NCBI GenBank assembly: GCA_964547525.1
Contig: CAZJOD010000118.1
Coordinates: 1 to 12,225, forward strand
DNA from: CAZJOD01 sp964547525
Lineage (GTDB): Bacteria; Bacillota; Clostridia; JAAYHZ01
DNA length: 12,225 nucleotides
Reading direction: 5' to 3'
Under the pieces are notes generated by a model, which did not search any database, was not told the DNA's origin, and saw only the letters and a program-made list of their open reading frames with translations. Below, in pieces: positions 1 through 7,073 of this stretch (position 1 is its first letter; every line of letters starts with the position of its first letter). The translations under genes were made by a program, and so were the position numbers.

Positions 1-1
1 T

Positions 2-1732
2 CATATGTCTTCTTTGCAAAGGCTACGTCAATTCGGCATATTACGATGTATAGGCACTTCAAAAAGACAAATCACACGATTAGTATTGACAGAGGCGTTA
101 GTAACGGCTGTTATATCAATTCCCGTCGGCATAGTGGCAGGGATTTGCCTTTCATATTTTACGGCATTTATGTTTACCGGTTTGTTTGATGTTACAGGAG
201 GTATCGTGTGGAATGCGTCAACATTGATTTATTCATCTATAATTGTGTTTTTGACGGTTATAGTATCATCCTTCATTCCGGCTTTGACCGCTTCTAAAGC
301 ATCACCGATGCAGGCGGTAACATCACAAAATCAGGTTGTAAAAGAAAGTAAACTAAAGGTTAGAAGATGGCATAGCATCATTACAAAAATTTTTGGTGCG
401 CATGGAAAAATTGCCTATATGAATTTATGGAGACATAAAGCGCGCTTTTTAATAACTTGCTTCTCATTAATGCTGGGTATCACTATGTTTATCACATTCG
501 GTTTTTATATGAAAGTGCTAAATGAAATTGAAAAGAATCAAAACATACCCGGTGATTACTCTTTAACCGCTAAATTAAGTCCGATTGCAACAGGGGGAAG
601 CAAATATTTACTTGATGAGGATGTTTATGAAGATATAAAGCGAATACCGGGGATATCCATGTTAACTTGCTTTCAGCTACAGCATCCGTATATGGTTTAT
701 CCGGATTTAAAAATAAGCGAAGCTTTGAAAGAAAAGTACCCGTATATTTATAATCAGAATCAATCACCCAGAACTTGGAGTTTCGAGCTCAAAAAAGATG
801 AAAAAGCAATTCCGGTTCAAGCTATCTCGGTACCTGACAATTTAGCGGTTCCTTTAGCGAATTTTTTGGGTATATATAACAATGAATACGGAGAAACCGG
901 GCAAAAGAAAGTGATATTTTATACTTATGAACCGTATACTTTATGGGAAAAAGGCGATAAATTCGTTATGAATCATATGATATATAAAAATTTGGATATT
1001 TTCGATTCTAAGAATGAACTTATAGGGAAAGAACAGATAAGTACTGTGGACAGTATATCGGAAACATATGAAATTTCGTCTGTAACTGATATTTTACCCG
1101 AATTCATGGGTCAATTGTACACAGATACCGTAATTTTGGCTGAAAAAGATTTTAGTGATTTCTTTGGATTTAACGGATATGGTAGGATTGATATATTTCT
1201 AAGTGAAGATGCGGATAAAAATTACATTGAAAAAAATCTTATGGTTATATCGGAAAAATTAGACGGTGTAACGTTGATATCATATGAAGAGCAGATTTTA
1301 AATGTTAAGAAGACCCAAGCTCAAAGGATGCTTTTCTTGTACGGATTGATTACAGTTCTAATAATAATCGCCGCATTGAATATGATAAATACATTGGGAA
1401 CGGCTGTAATTATAAGACAAAGAGAATTTGGAATGCTTCGGGCTGTGGGATTTTCTAAAAAACAACTAAAAAGAACAGTGGTTATGGAATCAATGATAGC
1501 TGTTTTTACAAGTGCCGGTTTAGGATCGATAATGGCTGTGGTGTTAAGCCGAACAATGTATAAAATAGTTGAGCAATCGGTTAATAGTATTAAGCTCCAA
1601 TGGAATATGCCATGGGGACATATTGTTATATCATTTGTGGCGGCTTTTTTCCTTGGGTTTATTGCATCCGTCAAACCCGCAAAGAATGTTTGCAATACCG
1701 ATATTATGGACTCAATCAGAACAATTGATTGA
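2..1732 (+). CDS. FtsX-type ABC transporter permease, 3' part (5' end outside window)
   Basis: This is the membrane subunit of an ABC transporter of the FtsX/MacB class. These proteins usually work with a separate ATPase in export of, or resistance to, peptides and lipids. Two copies of the FtsX signature are visible: QFGILRCIGTSKRQI near the visible N-terminus and REFGMLRAVGFSKKQL about 470 residues later. Each is followed by hydrophobic helices. Six membrane segments can be read, roughly at visible residues 29-52, 74-95, 148-171, 438-465, 495-517 and 540-562. A large extracytoplasmic domain lies between the third and fourth. The frame is open through the left edge, so the ATG at position 5 is probably internal. 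Two-domain permeases of this type are usually around 800 residues or more, so a substantial N-terminal part should lie upstream. The substrate cannot be told. The partner ATPase is not in the window. Confidence 0.9.
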   Translation, partial: HMSSLQRLRQFGILRCIGTSKRQITRLVLTEALVTAVISIPVGIVAGICLSYFTAFMFTGLFDVTGGIVWNASTLIYSSIIVFLTVIVSSFIPALTASKASPMQAVTSQNQVVKESKLKVRRWHSIITKIFGAHGKIAYMNLWRHKARFLITCFSLMLGITMFITFGFYMKVLNEIEKNQNIPGDYSLTAKLSPIATGGSKYLLDEDVYEDIKRIPGISMLTCFQLQHPYMVYPDLKISEALKEKYPYIYNQNQSPRTWSFELKKDEKAIPVQAISVPDNLAVPLANFLGIYNNEYGETGQKKVIFYTYEPYTLWEKGDKFVMNHMIYKNLDIFDSKNELIGKEQISTVDSISETYEISSVTDILPEFMGQLYTDTVILAEKDFSDFFGFNGYGRIDIFLSEDADKNYIEKNLMVISEKLDGVTLISYEEQILNVKKTQAQRMLFLYGLITVLIIIAALNMINTLGTAVIIRQREFGMLRAVGFSKKQLKRTVVMESMIAVFTSAGLGSIMAVVLSRTMYKIVEQSVNSIKLQWNMPWGHIVISFVAAFFLGFIASVKPAKNVCNTDIMDSIRTID

Positions 1733-1791
1733 TATTTACAGATAGAGTAATTTAAATATGATTCTAATGCAATGAAATCAAATATATGATT

Positions 1792-1825
1792 CGGGAAAAG
1801 TAATCAGAACCTGTTACTTTTCCCG
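1792..1825. terminator. Shared hairpin between convergent genes
   Basis: A perfect 12-bp stem, CGGGAAAAGTAA paired with TTACTTTTCCCG, encloses a 10-nt loop. It sits between the permease stop (1732) and the lipoprotein stop (1851), which converge. Neither side has a clean U-run after the stem, so it is not a textbook intrinsic terminator. Its position between convergent genes makes a bidirectional terminator or 3'-end stabiliser the simplest reading. Confidence 0.6.
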
Positions 1826-1850
1826 GGTAATTATAAATGGATACATTTTT

Positions 1851-2456
1851 TCAATGAATAGGGTTATGAAAGAGGTTACCGAGTTCATTTGTCACAGTAA
1901 TTAAATTTAACGTCAGTATGTCCCCCATGTCGTCTGTAATCTTTTCTATCATCCAAACATCGTCTATTTTTATACAATCAAGTCTAATTAATCTTTCTGT
2001 ATATACACTTTTGAAAGAAGGTATCATTTCTTTTAACACATTATTTAACAAATCGTCATAATCATCGTTAGAGCCGTTAAAATCAAATTGCATGGCTCTA
2101 AGCAGGTATTCGCCAATAACCCGCTCATAAAATTTTGTCCCGTCGATATATTTACAGTGAACGAATACTACGGCATTACTATCATAGGAACGGGATTCCT
2201 TAATTTTAAATGTAAGTTTTTTGGCATTACTTTTATAAAAATTGTACAAAGCAAGATCATTTTTATCGATATCAACATTTAAAACCAATAAAGGATCGGT
2301 CTTAGAGACAGTATATGAGGCTGCTTTTTCCAAATCGAAGCTCTTGAACGCTTTTAAATAATTCGCAACCACGCTTTCAGGTTTGGTAGCATTTTTACAA
2401 CCTGAAACAAACACAATTATAGTTACAAATGTAATTATTAATGTTATCTTTTTCAT
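1851..2456 (-). CDS. Small predicted lipoprotein
   Basis: The 201-residue product starts with a lysine pair and a hydrophobic stretch that ends in the lipobox VSGC, with Cys20 as the lipidated residue. A signal-peptidase II lipoprotein anchored on the outer face of the membrane is therefore expected. The mature part begins with a helix-rich stretch (VVANYLKAFKSFDLEKAASY) that resembles small NTF2-like or DUF4878-like lipoproteins, in which one such domain follows the lipobox. That family match is by eye only. The start lies 6 nt after the stop of the Kelch gene and has no recognisable Shine-Dalgarno sequence, so its translation is probably coupled to that gene. It is the last gene of the minus-strand run and ends near the hairpin at 1792-1825. 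No function can be named. Confidence 0.8.
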   Translation of the reverse strand: MKKITLIITFVTIIVFVSGCKNATKPESVVANYLKAFKSFDLEKAASYTVSKTDPLLVLNVDIDKNDLALYNFYKSNAKKLTFKIKESRSYDSNAVVFVHCKYIDGTKFYERVIGEYLLRAMQFDFNGSNDDYDDLLNNVLKEMIPSFKSVYTERLIRLDCIKIDDVWMIEKITDDMGDILTLNLITVTNELGNLFHNPIH

Positions 2457-2462
2457 ATATTG

Positions 2463-3524
2463 TTACAAATATGTACTTTCAAATTCTAATTTCCAAACAT
2501 CCGGAGTCATATTATTTCCCATAACCATCCACAAAGCATTATTATGAACTGTAACACTTGCCGCATGCCTAGGTAACCAAGGTGTACCGGGCAGTTCAAA
2601 CCAATTGACGCCATCTGTGGAATACCATACATCTTTGAGATTACCGCTGCCGTCGGGGTTTTTATTTTTTACTAAACCGTCCGGTCCTTTTATTTTAAAT
2701 ACTCCGTCAAAGCCTTCCATTACCCATAAACAACCGTCAAAAGCGGCTATTTCATGATATTGCCTTCCTTGCCAAGGGCAGTTTTTTGTATGACATTCCC
2801 AGTTTGTACCGTCCGAAGAACTCCAGACATCATTAAAATATTTGCGAATTGGAAATTCTGGCGTATCATAAGTACCACCGCCGATAATCCACATTCTGTC
2901 ATTAAATACGGCGTTATTCCCTATCATACCGCGAGGTTCCCATCCGGCGTCGGAAGTTACTTGATCCCAGAATTTACCATCAGATGAACACCACACATCA
3001 TTATAATATATAGTTCTTGGTTCGGAAGGTACAAAACCGGGTACGGTTTGACCACCCATGACCCAAATCCTATCTTTAAACACCGTGGTGTGATGCAAAG
3101 CTCTTTGTCCCCATGGTACGTTATCGTTAACGAGTACCCAATCAATTCCATTTTCAGAACTCCACACATCCGGTTGATATCTACCTTGAATACAATCTCC
3201 GCCGATAATCCACATCTTGTTGTCATGGACCGCATATCCCGCTGTATGACGACCTTCCCACGGTGCGGCGGTAACTTCGCATTTCCACAATGTACCGTCT
3301 AGAGAAGACCACACTTCAGAATTGCAATTATTAGGGAAATTTATTTTGTCTTTCGGATTCCAGCCACCTAGCAACCAAAGCTTGCCTTTAAAAGACAATA
3401 AACCCGCACCGTCTCTAGGTGCAAAAGGTCCGTTGAGATTAACGGCCTTCCAACGACCTTTTCTCATATTAAAACTTGAGCTGTCTTGATTTGTGTTCCT
3501 ATTGTTTTTTGATAATGTATCCAT
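2463..3524 (-). CDS. Kelch-type six-bladed beta-propeller protein
   Basis: The 353-residue product consists almost entirely of Kelch-like repeats. Each unit has a 'W-(I/L/V)-(I/M/L)-GG' strand, a 'DVW-S-DG--W' strand and a 'PW--R' turn. Units are seen at GKLWLLGGWN, NKMWIIGGD, DRIWVMGGQ, DRMWIIGGG, GCLWVMEG and NALWMVMGN. The first strand (GRWKAV) at the N-terminus and the last partial unit (DVWKLE) at the C-terminus suggest that a sixth blade closes between the two ends. There is no signal peptide or membrane segment, so it should be cytoplasmic. Kelch propellers bind ligands or partners, or form enzyme scaffolds (for example sialate mutarotases), so no specific activity is claimed. A Shine-Dalgarno sequence AAGGTG stands just before the ATG. 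The gap upstream of the gene is 279 nt and holds repeat copy A. Confidence 0.85.
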   Translation of the reverse strand: MDTLSKNNRNTNQDSSSFNMRKGRWKAVNLNGPFAPRDGAGLLSFKGKLWLLGGWNPKDKINFPNNCNSEVWSSLDGTLWKCEVTAAPWEGRHTAGYAVHDNKMWIIGGDCIQGRYQPDVWSSENGIDWVLVNDNVPWGQRALHHTTVFKDRIWVMGGQTVPGFVPSEPRTIYYNDVWCSSDGKFWDQVTSDAGWEPRGMIGNNAVFNDRMWIIGGGTYDTPEFPIRKYFNDVWSSSDGTNWECHTKNCPWQGRQYHEIAAFDGCLWVMEGFDGVFKIKGPDGLVKNKNPDGSGNLKDVWYSTDGVNWFELPGTPWLPRHAASVTVHNNALWMVMGNNMTPDVWKLEFESTYL

Positions 3525-3605
3525 TTTTCACCTTCTATAAAGTATGTTTATAATATTGAGCTCTTAAACTACTATTATTAATTATGTCGTAGTAGAATCA
3601 TTAAT

Positions 3606-3752
3606 ATTTCACTGTAAAAACTCATAAACTGAACTGTAATTGAAATCTATAACAGGCTCAACTTGCATTTTAACTGTCGTGGTCAACGCGACATCCTGTC
3701 GTTTTGTCAGCTTAAATGCTGCATTTTCGCCAACAGATTTTGCAATTACAGT
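3606..3752 (-). repeat. Intergenic repeat copy A, with nested inverted repeat
   Basis: This region fills most of the gap between the Gfo/Idh/MocA and Kelch genes. Three blocks are shared, in the same order, with copy B at 8880-8988: TTTCACTG-AAAAA-CTCA, CATCCTG-CGTTT, and a block ending in TGCAAT. Copy A is also palindromic. ACTGTAATTGAAATC (3633-3647) is matched by GATTTTGCAATTACAGT (3736-3752) apart from two extra bases. GCATTTTAACTG (3665-3676) pairs at 10 of 12 positions with CAGCTTAAATGC (3708-3719). CGACA-TCC-TGTCG (3689-3701) makes the tip. An open frame of 59 codons (3788-3609, - strand) crosses the region but has no plausible start. Its frame differs from that of copy B, so I do not call a gene. 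Confidence 0.6.
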
Positions 3753-3803
3753 CCAATATTTATTCGTTCTTCTGCAGTAAAAAAATAGTTAATCATTAAT
3801 ATA

Positions 3804-4946
3804 TTAAACTCTGAAATCCGGGACTTCCAACAGAATTCCTCCTTTTTCAGATGATTGTGCGGCTAAAATTGCAGGAGCCGCTGTTTCAACCGCTTTATAA
3901 ACATCCATAGGTACAGGTAAATCGTGTATTATAGACTTGGCGAAACTGTCGACAGGCCACCAATCGGCGCCACCGTGACCGCTTGCTTTTATAAACTCGT
4001 CGGAGTCCTTAATTTCCGGGGTCCAATCCATATCTTTCCATGTACCTTCCTGTGCTGTCCACATTTTGGGATTATCATCATTTGTTCTTGACCATTCAAC
4101 AGTACATTTTGTACCCATTACTTGATACCAATGGGCGGATATTTTTTTTCTGGGAGCATGAGGAGATGTAAAGCCCACCGCAAGTCTTATAACGGTATCT
4201 TTGCTTGTATGCATTAATGCTATCTCCATATCTCTGCAAGGTAAATCTTTCGTATGATAACTTAGAGGTCTTGTTCCCATACACGATACTTTTATCACCT
4301 TGTCGTCTATTATACTAAGCAGAGGACTTAGTTCATGAGGAAGATAATAAATCGGATGAATAAATGTGCGGTTTCTCCAAGTAGGTATAACATTTTTGCC
4401 TTCCGGCGGGATTGATCCGTCAAACAGTTCGCCTGTTAAAGGATCGACCCAAAACTTCCATTTTTCTTCATAATGTAAATATTCGCCCTCCATGAAAAGT
4501 ATATGACCGAAATCCCCTCTTTTAGCCATCTCTCTCCAAGCTTTAATAAAACCCCAATACCGCGTTTGCTCACATAATTGGTATTTTACTCCTGTCTTTT
4601 TTACGGTATTTACTAAATTCCAACATTGGTCCAAGGTATATGCGGCGGGCACTTCGGTAGTTACATGTAAACCTTTATTCATGGCATCACATGCCATGTC
4701 CGCTTGTATATCGGGATTAATAGCGATAAATAGTGCGTCCATAGGTACCGACCGGACCATTTCTTCATATGATGTGAAGCATTTAACATCAGGGTCTCCT
4801 AAGACTGCCGCCGCTGCGTCTACTAAAGGGCGGGCGGTATCACACAAAGCAACGATTTTCCAATTAGGATGTGTTTTATAAAGCTTCATTAAATATACAG
4901 CTCTGTGACCCAATCCTATTATCCCTAATCTCAAAGTCTTATTCAT
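3804..4946 (-). CDS. Gfo/Idh/MocA family protein, GH109-like
   Basis: The 380-residue product is an NAD(P)-dependent sugar oxidoreductase or NAD-dependent glycosidase. The N-terminal Rossmann fold is clear: GIIGLGHRA at residues 8-16, an acidic residue ending the second strand in ALCD, and the nucleotide-domain region AINPDIQADM. The usual EKP motif is replaced by TEVPAA (97-102), followed by CWNLV. A conserved-looking YLPHEL sits at 201-206 and SGHGGAD at 322-328. From knowledge of the families, EVPAA-CW and GHGG are features of GH109 alpha-N-acetylgalactosaminidases, which cleave glycosides through transient oxidation at C3. Other Gfo/Idh/MocA members are plain dehydrogenases. The protein is shorter than typical GH109 enzymes, so GH109-like is inference. 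There is no signal peptide. The Shine-Dalgarno AAGGAGAT fixes the ATG. The propeller gene ends only 28 nt upstream, which supports co-transcription. Confidence 0.88.
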   Translation of the reverse strand: MNKTLRLGIIGLGHRAVYLMKLYKTHPNWKIVALCDTARPLVDAAAAVLGDPDVKCFTSYEEMVRSVPMDALFIAINPDIQADMACDAMNKGLHVTTEVPAAYTLDQCWNLVNTVKKTGVKYQLCEQTRYWGFIKAWREMAKRGDFGHILFMEGEYLHYEEKWKFWVDPLTGELFDGSIPPEGKNVIPTWRNRTFIHPIYYLPHELSPLLSIIDDKVIKVSCMGTRPLSYHTKDLPCRDMEIALMHTSKDTVIRLAVGFTSPHAPRKKISAHWYQVMGTKCTVEWSRTNDDNPKMWTAQEGTWKDMDWTPEIKDSDEFIKASGHGGADWWPVDSFAKSIIHDLPVPMDVYKAVETAAPAILAAQSSEKGGILLEVPDFRV

Positions 4947-4974
4947 GACGATATCTCCTTTTTAATAAAAACAA

Positions 4975-6984
4975 TTATAACCGATAAATCAAAACGGTAC
5001 CGAGTCTTTCATCGGATGCTATGGCTAAATATTTACCATCCTTACTTATGGAACAACATGAAAGATTAGTGCAACATATAACTCCTATATGATCAGGTGA
5101 CTCGTATGAAATTATCCCCCTCCATAAAAGACCGTTTTTATCGTCATAGGTGAAAACCGAATCCATATCGTCGAGATCACCGGCTATCCCGTATAGCATT
5201 GTTCTTTCCGGGTTGACAGTCATCGCATGTATCGGTCCGTTAGGCGCCACAGGACCTAGAGAATAAACACCTTTGTCCGAAACAATAGCGAGCATACCGT
5301 CTTTAGTACCGACTATACGCCTGCCGCCTGAGAAAGCGACATCAATTGCGGGTACCGCTTTATATTGTCTGCCGGGATATGCCGGTAAAGTAAATTTAGA
5401 TTCAAAATCCGAAGGTTTGGGTTCCATGACGTTCAATAACCACGTTACATAATCCGGATCGCATTTATCGGCTTCTTTGATATCAACCGACTCATTGTTA
5501 GCTATCTCGAATATAAATTTTTTATCTTCACCACAGATACCGTGCAAGAGATTACGGTCATCCCAGTAAAGACCTTTAACACCTGAATTTTCTATGTTAT
5601 CGGGAGCCAATTTCCTCCATAACAAAATAGGAGCTGTGCAAGGTTTTAAATCAAATGAAACGGGATTTTGAGAACTTAGTTCATCTAAATCAAATAGAAT
5701 TTTAGAACTTTTTATATATTGTGGTGCGTCAGGATCACAAAAAGGATCGTTTATCTCATCGGTTAGATTATACATATCGGATTCAAATAGCTTCAGGTCA
5801 ACGGCGGTAATGTCAGGTCCGTCTAAACTGTGATTTGAGCCGATTGCGTACAATATATCGTCTTTAGAGACGCACACTTCACTAAGCCACGCACCTACTC
5901 TTTTTTTAGTGCCGAGAAGACCCATCCAAACGGGTTGTTTTTCCTTTGTAATATCCCAACGGAATAAGGAGCAGGGTAAACCGGTTTCGGGCTTATCCCA
6001 CGTATCGTTTTTCGAGGAAATGGCATACCATAATATGCCTTTGCTGTCAAAATCCATTCCGAATATACCGTATCTGTTTTCACCGTTTATATAATTTTCT
6101 GTGGGAAGAATAGGGCCCATATTTTCAAACACACCGGTTTTTGTATCAAGTGCTACTATGTCGGGACCGAACATAACGGCAAAGTATAGCCGATTATCGG
6201 GACCTATACGACCGACACTGATATTTGTAAATTCTCTCGGATATTTATAATTATAATGAGGTAATTGATAATTCATATCAATAATTTTCAATTGTGCGGT
6301 GTCTACTTTATATACATATCCGCTTCGAGATGCGCCATATATGTTACCATCGGGTCCTAGGACCAATCTGAACGCATAATTTTCCGAGACTTTACCCATA
6401 TCTATAACTTTTTTATCATCAATGGAGTATCTGTATAAATGTCCTTTGAAAAAACCCAAGAAATATAAACAGTTGTGAGCAGGCTCATATAATGCGCCAT
6501 AGATGGATTCCCTAGGAACGGGGATTCCTAAATTATATGCCACTTTTGTTAAGGGATCATAGGTTATAATATGAGATCCGGGAAAACCTTCCCAGATATG
6601 ATTATAATATGCATCAGGCATCCATGTGGGATGAGCCGGACTCTTATCAGTGGTATGAGTAGTCATTATTAGTTTTCCGTCATTCATAAAACTGATTGAT
6701 GTGTGGAATTTGCTGGCTCTTATTGTACGATCGTTTGGAAGTATCACATCTTCCACATTAAATAAGTTTATAACGTCATTGTTTTCATAATCATATTCAC
6801 ATAACCTGACATAGTTTCCTGTAAAAATTTCCGATGCCAGACCGAAATAGAGTTTTCCTTCAGGACTTACGTTACTGTCCCAAATGGCATTGTGTGAAAA
6901 CTCCAGGGGATATACATATTGTTTAACTCCGGTTTGTGACATCAACTTGTAATCTTTAGGACTATCCAAGAAAAACTTTTTCAT
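4975..6984 (-). CDS. Large beta-propeller-like protein of unknown function
   Basis: The 669-residue product shows repeated short units of the type seen in SMP-30/gluconolactonase and lyase-like propellers: SPEGKLYFGLA, NDGKLIMTT, GPDGNIYGAS, GPDNRLYFAV, DSKGILWYAIS and KDDILYAIGS. A second set lies near the C-terminus (TKDGMLAIVSDKGVYSLG, NPERTMLYGIAG, SKDGKYLAIASD). The number of blades suggests two propellers or one large one, but I cannot assign it. There is no signal peptide or membrane helix, so it is probably cytoplasmic. I start it at the ATG at 6984, which follows AAGAGGAG by five bases. A GTG two codons upstream overlaps that Shine-Dalgarno sequence and is less likely. No catalytic motif was recognised. 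Its place between the deacetylase-like and Gfo/Idh/MocA genes suggests a role in the same pathway, perhaps as a lyase or lactonase-like enzyme or a ligand-binding partner. Confidence 0.8.
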   Translation of the reverse strand: MKKFFLDSPKDYKLMSQTGVKQYVYPLEFSHNAIWDSNVSPEGKLYFGLASEIFTGNYVRLCEYDYENNDVINLFNVEDVILPNDRTIRASKFHTSISFMNDGKLIMTTHTTDKSPAHPTWMPDAYYNHIWEGFPGSHIITYDPLTKVAYNLGIPVPRESIYGALYEPAHNCLYFLGFFKGHLYRYSIDDKKVIDMGKVSENYAFRLVLGPDGNIYGASRSGYVYKVDTAQLKIIDMNYQLPHYNYKYPREFTNISVGRIGPDNRLYFAVMFGPDIVALDTKTGVFENMGPILPTENYINGENRYGIFGMDFDSKGILWYAISSKNDTWDKPETGLPCSLFRWDITKEKQPVWMGLLGTKKRVGAWLSEVCVSKDDILYAIGSNHSLDGPDITAVDLKLFESDMYNLTDEINDPFCDPDAPQYIKSSKILFDLDELSSQNPVSFDLKPCTAPILLWRKLAPDNIENSGVKGLYWDDRNLLHGICGEDKKFIFEIANNESVDIKEADKCDPDYVTWLLNVMEPKPSDFESKFTLPAYPGRQYKAVPAIDVAFSGGRRIVGTKDGMLAIVSDKGVYSLGPVAPNGPIHAMTVNPERTMLYGIAGDLDDMDSVFTYDDKNGLLWRGIISYESPDHIGVICCTNLSCCSISKDGKYLAIASDERLGTVLIYRL

Positions 6985-7018
6985 ATACACTCCTCTTAAT
7001 TATAATAATTTAATTGTT

Positions 7019-7060
7019 GATTTCAATGCAATAACTCACTTACTGTGAACCACGGTGTAC
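7019..7060 (-). repeat. Intergenic repeat copy C (short)
   Basis: This 42-nt block lies in the 89-nt gap between the deacetylase-like gene and the large propeller gene. It matches the 3' block of copy B closely: both read GATTTCA-TGCAA, then AACTCACTT-CTG, then GAACC and TGTAC in the same order, with only a few substitutions and two single-base gaps. Only this end of the repeat is present here. On the transcribed strand it can form the small hairpin TCAC-AGTAA-GTGA. Confidence 0.6.
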
Positions 7061-7073
7061 AGAGAACAAATTG

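Noticed and set aside
1321..1695. A minus-strand open frame of 124 codons inside the permease gene
   Set aside because: It is antisense to the second FtsX domain, and its hydrophobic composition simply mirrors the membrane segments.
3525..3600. A possible separate promoter for the Kelch gene (TATTAT-like -10)
   Set aside because: No acceptable -35 at the right distance; AT-rich sequence gives such -10 matches by chance.
3609..3788. A 59-codon open frame in the gap between the Gfo/Idh/MocA and Kelch genes
   Set aside because: No plausible start or ribosome binding site, and the matching repeat at 8880-8988 does not keep the frame, so the shared signal is at nucleotide level.
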